This document shows, piece after piece, positions 47,040 to 58,099 of a stretch of DNA of 64,000 nt. The stretch comes from Euglena gracilis (lineage: Eukaryota > Euglenida > Euglenophyceae > Euglenales). Position 1 is the stretch's first letter; every line of letters starts with the position of its first letter. The notes beneath the pieces were generated by a model. The model saw only the letters and a program-made list of their open reading frames with translations, was not told the origin of the DNA and did no database searches. The stretch is taken from NCBI GenBank assembly GCA_039621445.1, contig CP154956.1, positions 96,290,406 through 96,354,405 of the forward strand, read 5' to 3'. The translations under genes and the position numbers were made by a program.

Positions 47040-48590
47040 AATCAGTCTTGCCTTGGATAAATTCCCAAGGCGCTTTGGACCATGGTCCACCCCCCAGGTC
47101 CAACTGGAGTGCCTCCCCAGGCAAGCACCTCACCCATGAAAATTCAGCAATAGTTGAGTTGTGCCATCCAGGTGTGCATTGGCTGGTTTATTTCACAGGT
47201 TAAAATGCCAGCTAGTCCACTCCCTCTCCTACTGTTAGCACAATAAGACGATAGCAGGGGGGGGAACGCAACATGGATCCTCAAAAAAACACGACACAAA
47301 AAAAAACCGCAAAAAAAAACCGCAAATAAACACAAAAAAAACATAAAAAAAACGCATATTCCTTTAGGACCTCCCCCGGGATGTACACTTTTCCACTGGA
47401 GAGGACTTAAAAAAATTTCAGCTCCGCTGGGGAAAAATTTTCATTTTGCATAAAAGCAAGCATTTTGTTGACCAAAAATGCAAAAAAAAAAAAAACGACA
47501 AAAAATTGACAGAAATTTTGGTCTCGGGCCAAAATCGGGGCCAAAACGAAGGTTTTTTCATAGTCAAAAAAATTTTTCCAGCAAAAATCCAAAAATCGCC
47601 AGGAGAAAAAAACGAAAAAAGACACAAAAAACCCGCAAATTTTGCCAAAATCAAAAGACGCAAAAAAAACACAAAAAAGCATTTGTGTTCCCCCCCCCTG
47701 ATTATAGACCTTGGGCCAACCAACTGAAAAGGCCACGTGGAGGAAAGAAACTGAATGAGGCTGGGTTCTCACAAAGCCAAATTCTTATGTGATCGACCGC
47801 CATCAATGACAGCATTTTAAATTTGAATAAGATTGCCAAACACGTGTCATAAGCAGGTTCCCTTTGGAAACTTTCAGCAAACAAGTGCACATCCAAAACC
47901 AGAAAACATTTTTTGAACCTTGGGAAAAAGAAATGTTTTCAGCGAAAAAAAATAAACTCAATCAGTCAGCAGGCAAAGAGACAGGAGAAAGTTTCCCAAG
48001 GGACAAATTAGCTGGGCCAGAAAGGTTCCGAGTTTCCCAGGCAGTATGTTAGCTGCTCAAAACAAGATGCTGAACTGTGACCGCACAGCTTCACTGCACA
48101 GTAGGCAGTAACCTCACAATAAATTCTTGTGGGTGTGGTAATACAAATGCGGGACAAATGAGCCAAGGGGTGCAATGAGGGTGGAGGGAAGAGGGAGGCG
48201 GACGATGCGTGTGCCAGTGATCCGCATTGCTGGGCTGTCACTGGTTCAACGTTCGGCCGGGGTCAGGGGAATGCATCAAACCATCCAGACTTCTCTCTTC
48301 AGCCCTGAGAATAGATTCACTGAGTGACCCTTGCCCAGGGGGATTTTTCCTCGGCCCAAACCCACCCACCTCCAGGGGGTACCCACCCACCCACTCCTCC
48401 CCCCCCCCAAAAACCGAATTGGTCATAAAAATACAAATATATTTCAGGTGAATGGGGGGGGGAAGGAGTAAATCTTCCCTTTTTCCTTTGTGGAGGGAGG
48501 ATTTTGCACAAAATATGTGAAGTATGAGTTTTTTTCGGCTAAAAATGTGAAAATGCGCGAAGTATGCGCAAAATATTCCCCCCTGTCCAC
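47040..48590. other. Intergenic between SDR stop and ankyrin start, no gene seen
   Basis: About 1.9 kb separates the SDR stop (48593) from the ankyrin ATG (46714), same strand. It has poly-A/T-rich and poly-C tracts, and no AATAAA signal obvious close to the SDR stop. Confidence 0.45.
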
Positions 48591-48592
48591 AT

Positions 48593-48794
48593 TCAACTCA
48601 ACCCGCAGCCACCCAACCCCAAACCCACCACGGCACCCCCCCGGCCGCCGTCAACGCTGACGATCTGCCCCGTGACGTAGTCGTTGCGCACCAGGAACAG
48701 CACCGCGTCTGCGATGGCCTCCGGGCTGCCAGTGGTCCCCAGCGCCGTGGAGGCCACGATGGCGGCAGAGGCCGGCAAAGCCCCCTCCCCGGGG
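48593..48794 (-). CDS. PTR1/FolM-like SDR, exon 7 (C-terminus and stop)
   Basis: Acceptor tttcccaacag, one split base, then a 66-codon frame to TGA (48595-48593). LGTTGSPEAIADAVLFLVRN and DYVTGQIVSVDGGR are the conserved C-terminal SDR helix and the YVTGQ...VDGG cofactor/tetramer segment. The last residues (GGAVVGLGLGGCGLS) extend past the usual end. Phase 2 entry matches the exit of exon 6. Confidence 0.88.
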
Positions 48795-49902
48795 CTGTTG
48801 GGAAAGACTGGTAGGGGGAGGTCGGGATGGGGGGAGGTCCCCAATGCACAAAGGTCAGGCTCTGTGTTCGGGGGGGGGGGGGGGGGCATATTGCTGTGCA
48901 GCGGGTGGCCCTGCCCCCATTTCACAGACAATGCAGACCCACTGGAAAATCTGTGCTGTCGCCTGCAATCAGAGTTTGGGAATCCAAAGCATCACTTCTG
49001 CACCATTTCCCAGAGGTCAGCCCCACACATCAGGATGGGGGACGAGGAAGGTGAATGGTCAACCACTCAAGGGGGAAGGCCAAGGAAGATCCCACGTTTC
49101 CCTCTCCTTCTGTCAAGAACGGCGTGAGAAAACGGCGTTTTTCTTCTGGGGAAAATTCCCAAGCGGAAAAATCGTCCAAAATCTGTCATCTAAACCATTA
49201 CTCCACCGTGTTGATTTCCACTCAAAGTCTCCGATGGTTTCCACAATAAAATGCAAAGCATGCAGAATCACGTATTTTCAAAACAAGACGACTCAAAGAA
49301 ACACATTTCTTTGATAAAAAAAAGAAATATTCAATTGAAGCACGAGACAAAGTTGACCAAGCCTCACCCACAAAAACTTGGTAGTGTGGTTTCTCATCAG
49401 ATGTGGAGGGATGCACGGGAAAATCATCTGTCTGCAGGCACCCACCCCCTTGTCTAAGGAGGAAAGGAGAGGGTGGGTTGGTGCTTCTTTGGCCAAATTA
49501 TGGGAAAATACTGGGGTGGTGGTGCTTGGAAAAAGGGGGTGAGAAATCCGAATGGAAGAAATCTGGTGCTTCGCGCCAAAAGAGAACTTGTGTTCATATC
49601 TTTGGACCTTCCAACCTGAAGGCGTCCGAATAGAAAAATCAACAGTATCTCACCAATTCAAGCTTCTGCAATTCTGAATTTCGGGATTTTCAAGAAATGC
49701 TCGTGCATAAAAATGCACGAGAAAAAGCGTTCCCAGGAGGACGTTCTCAAGACAGGGGTCGGAACCTTGTTCTTTCATGGAAGAGGGGCAAAGCAGAGAG
49801 GGTGTTATGATTTTTTGTTTCCCTTACGGCTTCGGAAGCCCAGACCCGTTGCCTTTCTGAGGGCCTTCCTTTTCATCCCAATCCCATTCCAGGCTGGAAG
49901 AC

Positions 49903-49978
49903 CTCTGGGTGGACTTCTTCAGGGCTTCAGTGTGTTTGCCCTCGATCCACGAAATAGCCCCTGGACTGACACCGTTGC
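49903..49978 (-). CDS. PTR1/FolM-like SDR, exon 6
   Basis: Acceptor cacccagcag, then NGVSPGAISWIEGKHTEALK KSTQ, exit AG|gtcttc in phase 2. NGVSPGAI.W is the SDR post-YxxxK nucleotide-loop motif typical of pteridine reductases and FolM-like enzymes. Entry needs one base while exon 5 ends in phase 0 at CGA|gtgagc. The natural joint IR-x-NGVSPG requires a one-base shift, so this splice is non-canonical or an indel is present. Confidence 0.82.
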
Positions 49979-50089
49979 CTGCTGGGTGCTGTGGGGCATT
50001 GGCAGCTGGCGCGAACTCACAAAAAGCAAAAAGCAGAGAGAGTCCAGAGACTGGTTCTGGAAAAGGGAAACTTTGCAACTACTATTATT

Positions 50090-50180
50090 ATTTTTTGCAA
50101 TAATAATATTAAAAAATATATAATAATAATATTAATAATTATAATAATATTAATATAATTATTATTAATTAAAAAAACGG
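50090..50180. repeat. (ATT)/(AAT)-rich tract
   Basis: Almost pure A/T with ATTATT/AATAAT units, about 60 nt downstream (coding sense) of SDR exon 5. Confidence 0.8.
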
Positions 50181-50238
50181 TATCGGGGATGAGACCTTTC
50201 ACGTTTGGCACGGACTCTCCCAGAGGCCCCAGGCTCAC

Positions 50239-50367
50239 TCGGATGCGGTGTGGCCCAAGGTCCTTTGCCAGGGCCTTCGTGAGGGCAATGAGCGCCGCCT
50301 TGGACACACTGTAGATGCTGTGCCCCAGCTTCAGGGCGCAGGCAACCAAATGGAGCTGACGATCAGG
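50239..50367 (-). CDS. PTR1/FolM-like SDR, exon 5 (catalytic YxxxK)
   Basis: Acceptor tcaaattcag, donor CGA|gtgagc. The frame LGHSIYSVSKAALIALTKAL then AKDLGPHRIR holds the catalytic Tyr and Lys (YSVSK). In the frame predicted by exon 4 (phase 2), the exon begins LIVSSIWLPAP and then meets a stop. That gives the expected beta-5/Ser (IVSS) segment at the right distance from YxxxK, but one base out of frame with it. Read entirely in the YxxxK frame the exon is open (43 codons) but lacks the Ser. A 1-base deletion, by decay or assembly error, is the simplest reading. Confidence 0.85.
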
Positions 50368-52204
50368 CTGAATTTGACCGAACCTGGGGGGGGAGAGGAG
50401 GAGGGGGGTCTCGGGGGGCCCAGCGTGCCTGAGCAGGCACCCCCAGGCACCCAGATCCGACCCCCTCCCCTGGGGGTAGGGCACGTGGCCAAAAGGGCCT
50501 GGGCACTGGGCCGAGGCACTTCCGCCGCCGAAGGCCCGGAAGCTCACGACCGGGCAGGCACTGACCTGAAGGGAGGAGGCTGGAAATGCAGCCTGCCGAT
50601 GCATTGGTCATTATCGAAAACCCCAACTGGGTGAACATTTGTAGCCGTTTCCCATTCACAAACCAAGGTGGTTTCAGTACTTCCAATGCTACCACAAAGG
50701 GCTTGGCTTGGATACCACATTCCACGCGATCCATGAAAATACCCCACATCCATGTTGGGTTGTACGTTTATTGGCGATAATTTTGTATTTTTTTGGAGGA
50801 ACTTTTATTTATCTTGTATGATTCCAGAAAGCAACAAAAAAAAGCACAAGCCCGACACTTGCCCCGTGAAACACACAAAACTTCCTGAAATTTTCTGAAA
50901 AACCTGCACAGATGCTTTTCGCTGCATTTTCAGTAGCCAAAAGAGCAGGCCCTTGTGCAGCCTAATCCAGCAGCTCCAAGTTTTTTGTTCTTTTCTTCTG
51001 CCTTGTGAGGGAGAGGGTCTCGAACTGGTGGAAGGGGGGGAGACGGCAACACTTGAGGAATTTTGGTTGCATACGACCTGCTCTGCCATGGGCAATTCTC
51101 TGTGAGAGAGCCACTTTTGAAGAAAAAAAATGTGGAGGCTTAATGTTTTGGTGGATGTTTGATGACTCCCGGGCAGGTTCTGAAACTGTTTCGGGCTCTT
51201 TTCGATAGGGTTTGGGCATTCGTCCATCTTTGTTTTTTTCTTTCATTTTCATCCTCAGCATAGGCACAAGAGCTGAATTTGGCATGACAGTGGAAGAAGA
51301 ATTGTGAGAACACAAATAAATGCTCGGTCCTGTTCTTTTAAAGACCCCCGGGTCTCCCCTCACCCCGCAGACCCCCCAAAAATTGGGCCATCTGAAGGCA
51401 ATTTCCAAAAGATTTCCGGTGCGCACTGGAACCCAAACCCAGGCATACAGCTGGGACCTACCCGGGGGGGGGGGGGGGGCCGGCCCTAGACCCCTCCCCT
51501 CCTCCAAAAAGAAGCCTGCTGACAATCCAATACTTTTTCCTGTCATCTGTGCTTTCAGTAGAGAATATTCCTGAGCAGGTTGTGTCTGTACTTTCGTTTT
51601 GAGTTTTGAAGAAAACAAAAGAGCGAAAGAACAACAACCAAGAAACCAGTTATATGCCTGGAGCCCTGTGTGCAAGTGGCCGCTCACCGTGAATATCACA
51701 GATGTTGATAATGACTCTGCCAGGAAAGCTGGATGAAAAGATGGTGGGCCAAAGGATGGGAAGGAAATTAGCAAAAACCTTTTGGATCAGACAAAAAAAA
51801 TGGGTCAGAAAAGGGCTCCTGTCATTTTTACTGGGTTTGGAAGCTATCTGGAAATATTTTGTGCTGATCCGCTCCCCCTTGTCCAATGGCCGGGTTGCTG
51901 TGTCCTCTGAGAAGGGGGTAAATTGAACCTTAAGAAAGCACCTTAAAAGGGACGGGAATAGGATGAAATTACAATATCAGTCTTTCATATTCGCCACAAA
52001 AAATACACACTCCAAAACCCTGGCAAATGGTTCGACTTTCAGAAGGTTTGGAAAGTGCACCGTTGTGGTCATCCTGCCGTCCCTGAACACTCAACAGAAA
52101 AGCCTCCCGCTGGTCTTAAAAACCTGGGAGGCCAGCTTTGGGGGGAGTTAAATTGACTCAAACAGCCCGGGGTTCAACGAGCCAGCGAGGTCGGAATCGC
52201 CTAC

Positions 52205-52358
52205 TGCCCACTTCCCTGCCTGCCGGCCGCCGGCTCCAAGAAGGGCAGCGCCTGCTGGGCGAGGAAGAACGCCGCCGCCGTGTTGACGTTCAAGTGCCGC
52301 GTCCAGTCGGACATGGTGGCGGTCAGGACCGGGCCGCGCGGACCAAGTTTTGTCGAGA
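52205..52358 (-). CDS. PTR1/FolM-like SDR, exon 4
   Basis: Acceptor ttccgtgcag, 50 codons between two and two split bases, donor GGGCA|gtaggc. MSDWTRHLNVNTAAAFFLAQ then QALPFLEPAAGRQGSG is the SDR alpha-4 region with the conserved Asn (NVN) and following hydrophobic helix. Entry phase 1 matches exon 3. An inverted-repeat element (52385-52667) ends only 27 nt from the acceptor. Confidence 0.88.
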
Positions 52359-52376
52359 CTGCACGGAAGACAGGTC

Positions 52377-52675
52377 GTGGGGTACAGGGTTTTTTTTTTA
52401 AGACCGAGGGCCCCCCCCCCCACCCACCCCCTTGGGGGCCGCCCCCGGGGGTCCCGGGGGACCCACCCACTTTCCCCCCGAAAATGGCCAAAAAATCCCG
52501 AAAATGCCAAAAATAGCACGTTTTTCAAAAAATTTCGGTGCCTTCGGTGCCGAAAAGTTTATCCCACCGGCCCCTGGGGGGACCCCCCTGGGGGGGGGGG
52601 GGCTCAGCCAGACCCACCCACCCTACCCTCCTCCTCCCCTGGGGGTCCAAGACTGAAAAAACCCCTGGTGAGGTC
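52377..52675. mobile_element. CAGGG(G)TTTTTT-ended element next to SDR exon 4
   Basis: The element is 52385-52667 (283 bp). Left CAGGGTTTTTTTTTTAAGAC, right GTCCAAGACTGAAAAAACCCCTG (shortened: ends AAAAAACCCCTG). Flanks GTGGGGTA and GTGAGGTC match 6/8. Hairpin CGGTGCCTTCGGTGCCG at 52536-52552. Related in termini to 35635-36147. Confidence 0.7.
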
Positions 52676-54363
52676 CTTAAGAGAACCCTTGTGGTGGTTG
52701 GGTGGAGGTCAGACCCCCCCCCTGGGGGTCCCACTGGCTGGCTGGGAAAAAAAGGTGCTGGCTGGAACTGGGGGTCCAGGGGGGGAGTTGTTTTTTTTTT
52801 TGAGGTAAACCCCAAAAACCTTCAAAATGCTATTTGGCCCTTTTTCCCAAAAAAATTTTTGGTCCAACCCGGCTTTGTTGGGCTGGCCTTTATAGCGACC
52901 CCCCCGGGGGGTCCACGACCTGGCTGGGGGCTACTGGCTGGAAAAGAAGGTGCTGGCTGTGGACCCCTCCTGGGACCCCCCCCTCTGTAGAAAACCCCTG
53001 CAAGGCTTCATGCAAGGAAAATTTTGAGCTAAAAGTGGAGCCCTGGAAAAATGGGCGGGGTCGGGTTGGACCTCCACCAGGATGCTGAATGGGTCCACCA
53101 GGCTCCATGTGCCACGTGATGCGGGTTGTGTGGTTGACCCCAGCCAACCCACCATCCATAGGTGTACCCAGAGTCTTAGAGATAAACACCAACCCACGGA
53201 AAACCCTGCACCAACAAAACCTTTCCTGCCACCAAAACTGACCTGGGATTCCTGTTTCACTTGGACCAGATTTGTACAATATATACCCAAGTCCGACCTG
53301 AACCCGTACAACCTGTGACAAAACCAGCCTGACGCGGACGCAGCCCCCCCCCCCCCCCTGGCCAGCCTACCTGAACCACTGACCAGCTCAACCTGAGTCA
53401 GTCCAACAGCCCCCGACGTATCTGATTTGCCCCGCAGCAGCCAATCCATTCATCTTTTCGGCTGTTGTCGTTTGTTGGTGGTTCCCCTGGACCCTCCCCC
53501 CCCCCCTGGGGGCCTTGCCCATGAGATCCTGAACTGGCCAGCCTTCTGGGCAAAGAGTGGAAAGGGAACGCTGATTCTGACCGAAAACATGGCAATCCTG
53601 GCAAATCCTGGCCATTTTGGCCGGGGGGACCCCCTCCCCAAATTGCGAGTGGTTAGGTGCCGTGGGGAGGAAGCCCACAGCACCTGACCACGCACAACCC
53701 AGCCTACCCCCCCCAGAAAATCAAAAGAAAAATGGCCCTGAACGCACCTGGCTGGACCTAACCTGTGGGTGTGGTTTGGCAGAAAACCAGCCCACCGTTT
53801 AATTTTAAAAAGTTTCGTCTCCGGCTGCTTGGCCAGGGGAGAGGTGGAATCTACCCCCCCCCTTTTCAGCCCTGAGGGGGTTGGATATTGTGAAACGTTG
53901 AGATTGGGGTTCTGTATTCAAACCTTTAATTTGCGCTCCACTCATCCTCTCCATCCGAACTCCTAAAAAAAACATACTTTTCGACGCATTGGTGCATTGT
54001 TAAATACCTCTATCGGCCAATAAGAAGGGGCTATGGGATTTTCTCTCCTTGCACCAACATGACAGATCATCAAAGAGGGCTTCGTTACAAGTTTCAGTGT
54101 ACACATTATATCGGGGTACAACATTTGGGCTACACATCAAATGAACAAAATTCCATTCTGCGCGCGTGTGTGCATGTGTGCGCATGTGTGTGTTGTGTGC
54201 AGCGCATATGCGTATGCATGTGTGCTTTGTGCCCTGCTTTTGAGTGCAAGGACGCCCGCCACTGCCTCTAGCCATCCGTTTGCCCCTTCCGATCCACCAA
54301 AAAAATGAGGAACACCACACACAACGTTAGGGAAGGGATGTGGCGGCGACCCGCACGCCACAC

Positions 54364-54443
54364 TGGTGGGCTCGAAGACCCCAGCATTGTTGACGATGAC
54401 GTCCACCCGGCCCCATGCGCCGATCGTGGCGGACAGGGTGCAG
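54364..54443 (-). CDS. PTR1/FolM-like SDR, exon 3 (NNAG)
   Basis: Acceptor ccgtggttcag, donor ACCA|gtgtgg, 26 codons between one and one split base. SATIGAWGRVDVIVNNAGVF then EPT carries the NNAG structural motif and the G-WGR-DV-VNNA wording typical of pteridine reductases. Both neighbouring phases agree, making this the best-supported exon of the gene. Confidence 0.92.
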
Positions 54444-55459
54444 CTGAACCACGGGGGGAGGGGCTTGCACTCAAAAGCAGGACACAAAACACACACATGC
54501 GTACATGCACACACGCGCACAACAGAATTTTGTCCGTTTGATATGTACCCCGACAGTTGTAACCAAGCCCTCTCTGGATGATCTGTCGTGTTGGTGCAAG
54601 GAGAAAATTTCCCATAGCCCCTTCTTGTTGGCCGATAGAAGTATTTGGGAGGAGGTTCCGCTCGGATGCTGGCAATAGGTGGCTTGATGGACCCCACCCC
54701 CCGCCCCCAACGTGCCCACCCCAAATTGGCTGGACCGGGGAAAATGGGGTCACGTCAAGTCCAGAGTCCAGAATTATGACACGGCAGAAAATCTGGGGCG
54801 AGGTCCCACCATTTTTCAACCCACATCAAGCCATTTTGGCACTCTATGATAAGAAGCAATGTTATATCACCGGTCGCTCTTTGGCGGCAAGAAGGTCATC
54901 AAAAGTGCTTGGAAGGAGTGGAGAGGAAAGCACAAAGGGAGTTCAAAACCCCTCCCCAAACAACAACCAGGTCTGATTTTTTTGTCCAAACATCTGGGGG
55001 GGGGGCAAGGGCGTGACTGGGGCTTGAGCGGGGTCAAAAATTAAAAAGTCGAAACCCACTTTTTTGACGTTTTGGGTGGAAGGGCGTTGGTCCAAGGAAG
55101 CCAAAAATAACTTTTTCCCCAAAGTGGACCCCTTTTTGCCAAAATAGGGCCATTTTTCCAACCATTCTTCCTATGGATCTTTCATTGAATGTGCAGCAGA
55201 TGTTTTGTTATTTCCTTAAGGATCGCCCTGGCCGGTGCCGGGGATGGTGAGCAACGAAATCTTCCAAAACTCGCAATACCAGGCATTAAACTGAAACTGG
55301 AGATGATTTGGGATTTCTTGGAAAAAAATCAGGTTTGATCTCAATTTAAACCAATTCATACTAATGGCATGAAGCCGAATTTCATGGCTTTCTTGGGATC
55401 CTGAAAATCATATGGCTTTTCTTACGGAGCGGTCGGTCAAGAAACAATCCCTTGGACCA

Positions 55460-55521
55460 AAGGGCGGTCCTCAAGGGACGGGAAAAAAAACGAAAAATAC
55501 CTTCCCTTATGGACCGCCCTG
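55460..55521. mobile_element. Minimal 62-bp CAGGGCGGTCC-type element
   Basis: AGGGCGGTCCTCAAGGGACG and CTTATGGACCGCCCTG are the two ends of the 5.6/30.4-kb element with only about 25 bp between. Flanking 8-mers do not match. Probably an internal-deletion derivative. Confidence 0.6.
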
Positions 55522-55616
55522 CTTCGTGCCGTCAGGGGGCCCTTCAATTTGGAGGTTGATTTTTTTTTGCTCGGTTGGCCCGGGGGGGGGGGGTGAGCGG
55601 CGCCCTGGAGGCGGAC

Positions 55617-55690
55617 ACCACCGCCTGGGCGGCCGTGTCGGGCTGCTCAAAGTCTGCGCCGCAGACGATGGCCGAGTTGGGGCGGATGGA
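55617..55690 (-). CDS. PTR1/FolM-like SDR, exon 2 without an AG acceptor
   Basis: SIRPNSAIVCGADFEQPDTA then AQAV, exit GT|gtccgc in phase 2, matching exon 3 (joint codon GTC). RPNSAI..AD is a hallmark of trypanosomatid PTR1 and relatives (loop before beta-3). No AG occurs in the roughly 90 nt upstream of the coding start. The upstream frame is open but AT-rich, and the sequence just before is gggcctgcc. The 5' edge is therefore set by homology only, and a G or GCC codon before TCC would give LNASIRPNS. Confidence 0.85.
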
Positions 55691-55786
55691 GGCAGGCCCG
55701 AGGGGACGAAAAAAAATATGCAAACAAAAATTCAAAAACACACGCAATTGATTTGGATAAGTATGATTTGCCCACAACCGGGGCTG

Positions 55787-56201
55787 TTTTGAAGCAGGGC
55801 GTAGCTTAAGGAACCCCCCCCCCGCGGGTTCAGCTCAGAGGCTGGAGAAAGCATGGCCTGGCTGAAAAAAAGCTGCAGGCTGACCCCTCAACCCCCCATA
55901 GGGGTCCCCCGGCTCGAACTGGGCCCGACTGGGGGTCGAACCGGGTCCAAAAAATGCAACTGCAAAAATGCCCCAAAAAACCTGCCAATTATGCAACAAA
56001 AATCGAATTTTCGACCCGAAGTTATCCCTGGCCAGCCCTTTCCCGGCCCATTTTCGCCCATTTGGCCACCCCCAAAAGCCAAAAATACATTACCATCCCA
56101 CTGGGGGGAGGAGGGTTCCAGGCTGGAAAAGGGCTGCTGGCTAGCTGGACCGCCCCGAGGGGATGGGGTCAAATTTTCTGAAGCCACGCCCTGTTCCGGA
56201 G
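55787..56201. mobile_element. CAGGGCGTRGCTTMAG-ended element
   Basis: The element is 55795-56193 (399 bp): CAGGGCGTAGCTTAAG and CTGAAGCCACGCCCTG. Flanks TTTTGAAG and TTCCGGAG match 5/8, all mismatches transitions. The left end lies about 105 nt upstream of SDR exon 2. The right half resembles 39.36-39.63 kb, which also ends CTTAAACCACGCCTG. Confidence 0.65.
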
Positions 56202-56979
56202 GGCCTGGGAGGATCAGCCTTCACAGCGCACACGCATCATCTTGGGCAGAATATGGCAAAAAAAAAGCCGAAAATAATGTTGCCTTATCCAAGTCAATGC
56301 CCCTTCACCCTGCGTTGACAAATGCAGTCTCCCAGTGTGGGCATATTTACCCTTTTGGGCGGGATCTAGACCGGCATGTAGAAGGTGTCAGAAATGACGG
56401 TATTCGACTCTTACAAGCCTCATTTTTGCCCAGTTAGGTAGATCTGGCTGGGAAGTACGCTGTGTAGGGTGGGGCCATGCGTGTGCGCACACCATCGCTA
56501 CGCCCAATTTGAGAACAAGCGGAATGGGGAACAATGGACCATGCGGATTCGACTCCGTAGCACAGCTCAAAATCTGGCCTAAACAGTCTTTGCCATTCTC
56601 AACAACGGAGATCCAATTTTTGGGGGGGCCCTAAGTTTTTTGGGGCCCAAACACCACGAATCAGATACCTTTTTGTGTCGGAAAGCACAACAAACCGTCC
56701 ATAGCGCCGCATGTACCTCCCCCCAAGCCCAATGAACGCTAAAATAACAATGAAGACAGTCCAGACGGGGGACGTTCATTGGGCATGGGTTGGATGGCCA
56801 TTTATCTTGGTGGCAACCTCGACGATCGGCAGGGGGGGGATGCAACTTGGCCCTTCAAATTATGCAAGTCAAAAAAATGCAAAAAAAATGCAAAAAAATG
56901 CAAAAAAAATGCAACTTGTATGAAAACCTTGAGAAAAAGCTGGAATATGACAGAGCTTTGCTGCCTAAAATCAAAAAAA

Positions 56980-57235
56980 TTTTCCAGGGCAAAATATTTC
57001 AGGCAAAAAAAAAACGCAAAAAAAATGCAAAAAAAATCCAAACATATGCCAACCAACTACAAAATTTTTTTCAAGGGCAAAACATTTTATGTAAAAAATG
57101 CAAAAAAAATGCAAAAAAAATCCAAACATACGGCAACCAACTACAAAAAAATTTTCCAGGGCAAAATATTTTATGCAAAAAAATGCAAAAAAAATGCAGA
57201 AAAATGCAAATTTCGGGAAAACCTGATTATGCAAA
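56980..57235. repeat. About 84-bp tandem repeat rich in AAAAATGC
   Basis: Three units of TTCCAGGGCAAAATATTT followed by poly-A/ATGC and CCAACCAACTAC (starts near 56981, 57067 and 57150). Lys/Asn-rich frames across it are not coding. Confidence 0.75.
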
Positions 57236-57904
57236 AAAATGCAAATTATGCAAGTTGCATTCCCCCCCCCCCCTGCGATCGGGAGGCCCCTGTTCAGTGG
57301 GCAAGGGGGTTCATTACACACAGGGGGGTCATGTCTAAAGGACACCTGTGTGGATAGAACTGTCAGAATATGCCAAAAACTGCCCAACCCCATTTTTTTT
57401 GCGATAACGACCAATGTTGATCTTGGACATCAGTGCTCGGACTTGGAACATCGCCGCCAAATTTCTTCATTTCTTGAGCCCGCCAGCAACGTCTATTTGA
57501 AGAGATGGGACTGCCATCACCTGCCCAAATGCCTAAAATGGATACAAAGAAGGTCATTCCACTTGTTGAGGGGCCAACATTGGGGGGTTGACTCCAACAG
57601 CCTGGGGGGGTCCAACGGGGCAATGGGTCAAGGGAGGGGGCACGAGATCTGAATCTTATCTTTCACAAAACCACAAAGATGGTTGGGATACAGTGGCGGG
57701 GTACAAGGTTTTTCAGCTGCTGTTTGTTCACATTGGCAGGCCACACAGTTGTGGGGGGGGGGGGGCAGCTCAATTCGACCAACCCTGGGGCTGGTCTCGG
57801 AGTGCCCTGGAGTGCCTGCAGGCAGGTAACCTCCCCCCTCCGGGGTGCCCAAGGTTCAACAACAACCTGGAAAACGCCCCCCCCCCCTGCCCAGCCTGGC
57901 TGAC

Positions 57905-58099
57905 GTTCAGCTCCTCCGCCAGCGCGGCGGCGCGGTCCGCCCCGGCGGTGTAGTGGACGGCGACGGCGTGGCCCGCCCGGTGCAGCCACCGCGTGATGAC
58001 GGCCCCCACCTTGCCCGCACCGCCTGTGACGATGGCCACCGGCCGCGAGCTCAGGCGTGTGTGGGGGGGGTCTCTCTGGCGGCTGGGGGGGGGGTCCAT
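57905..58099 (-). CDS. PTR1/FolM-like short-chain dehydrogenase/reductase, exon 1
   Basis: ATG at 58099 opens a 65-codon frame ending in phase 0 at GAGCTGAAC|gtcagc. RPVAIVTGGAGKVGAVITRW, LHRAGHAVAVHYTAG and AAALAEELN are the N-terminal Rossmann fold. The TGGAGKVG dinucleotide-binding loop and the HY at the end of beta-2 suggest NADPH use, as in pteridine reductases. The gene spans about 9.5 kb in seven exons, roughly 300 residues in all, near the usual family length. The expected role is NADPH-dependent reduction of a pterin, folate or similar carbonyl/imine substrate. The first 16 residues are not conserved, so the true start could be upstream. Confidence 0.85.

Noticed and set aside
50962-51774. 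270-codon minus-strand frame inside SDR intron 4
   Set aside because: Long and partly hydrophilic, but crosses a poly-G run, shows no codon bias or motif, and lies within an intron. Probably chance.
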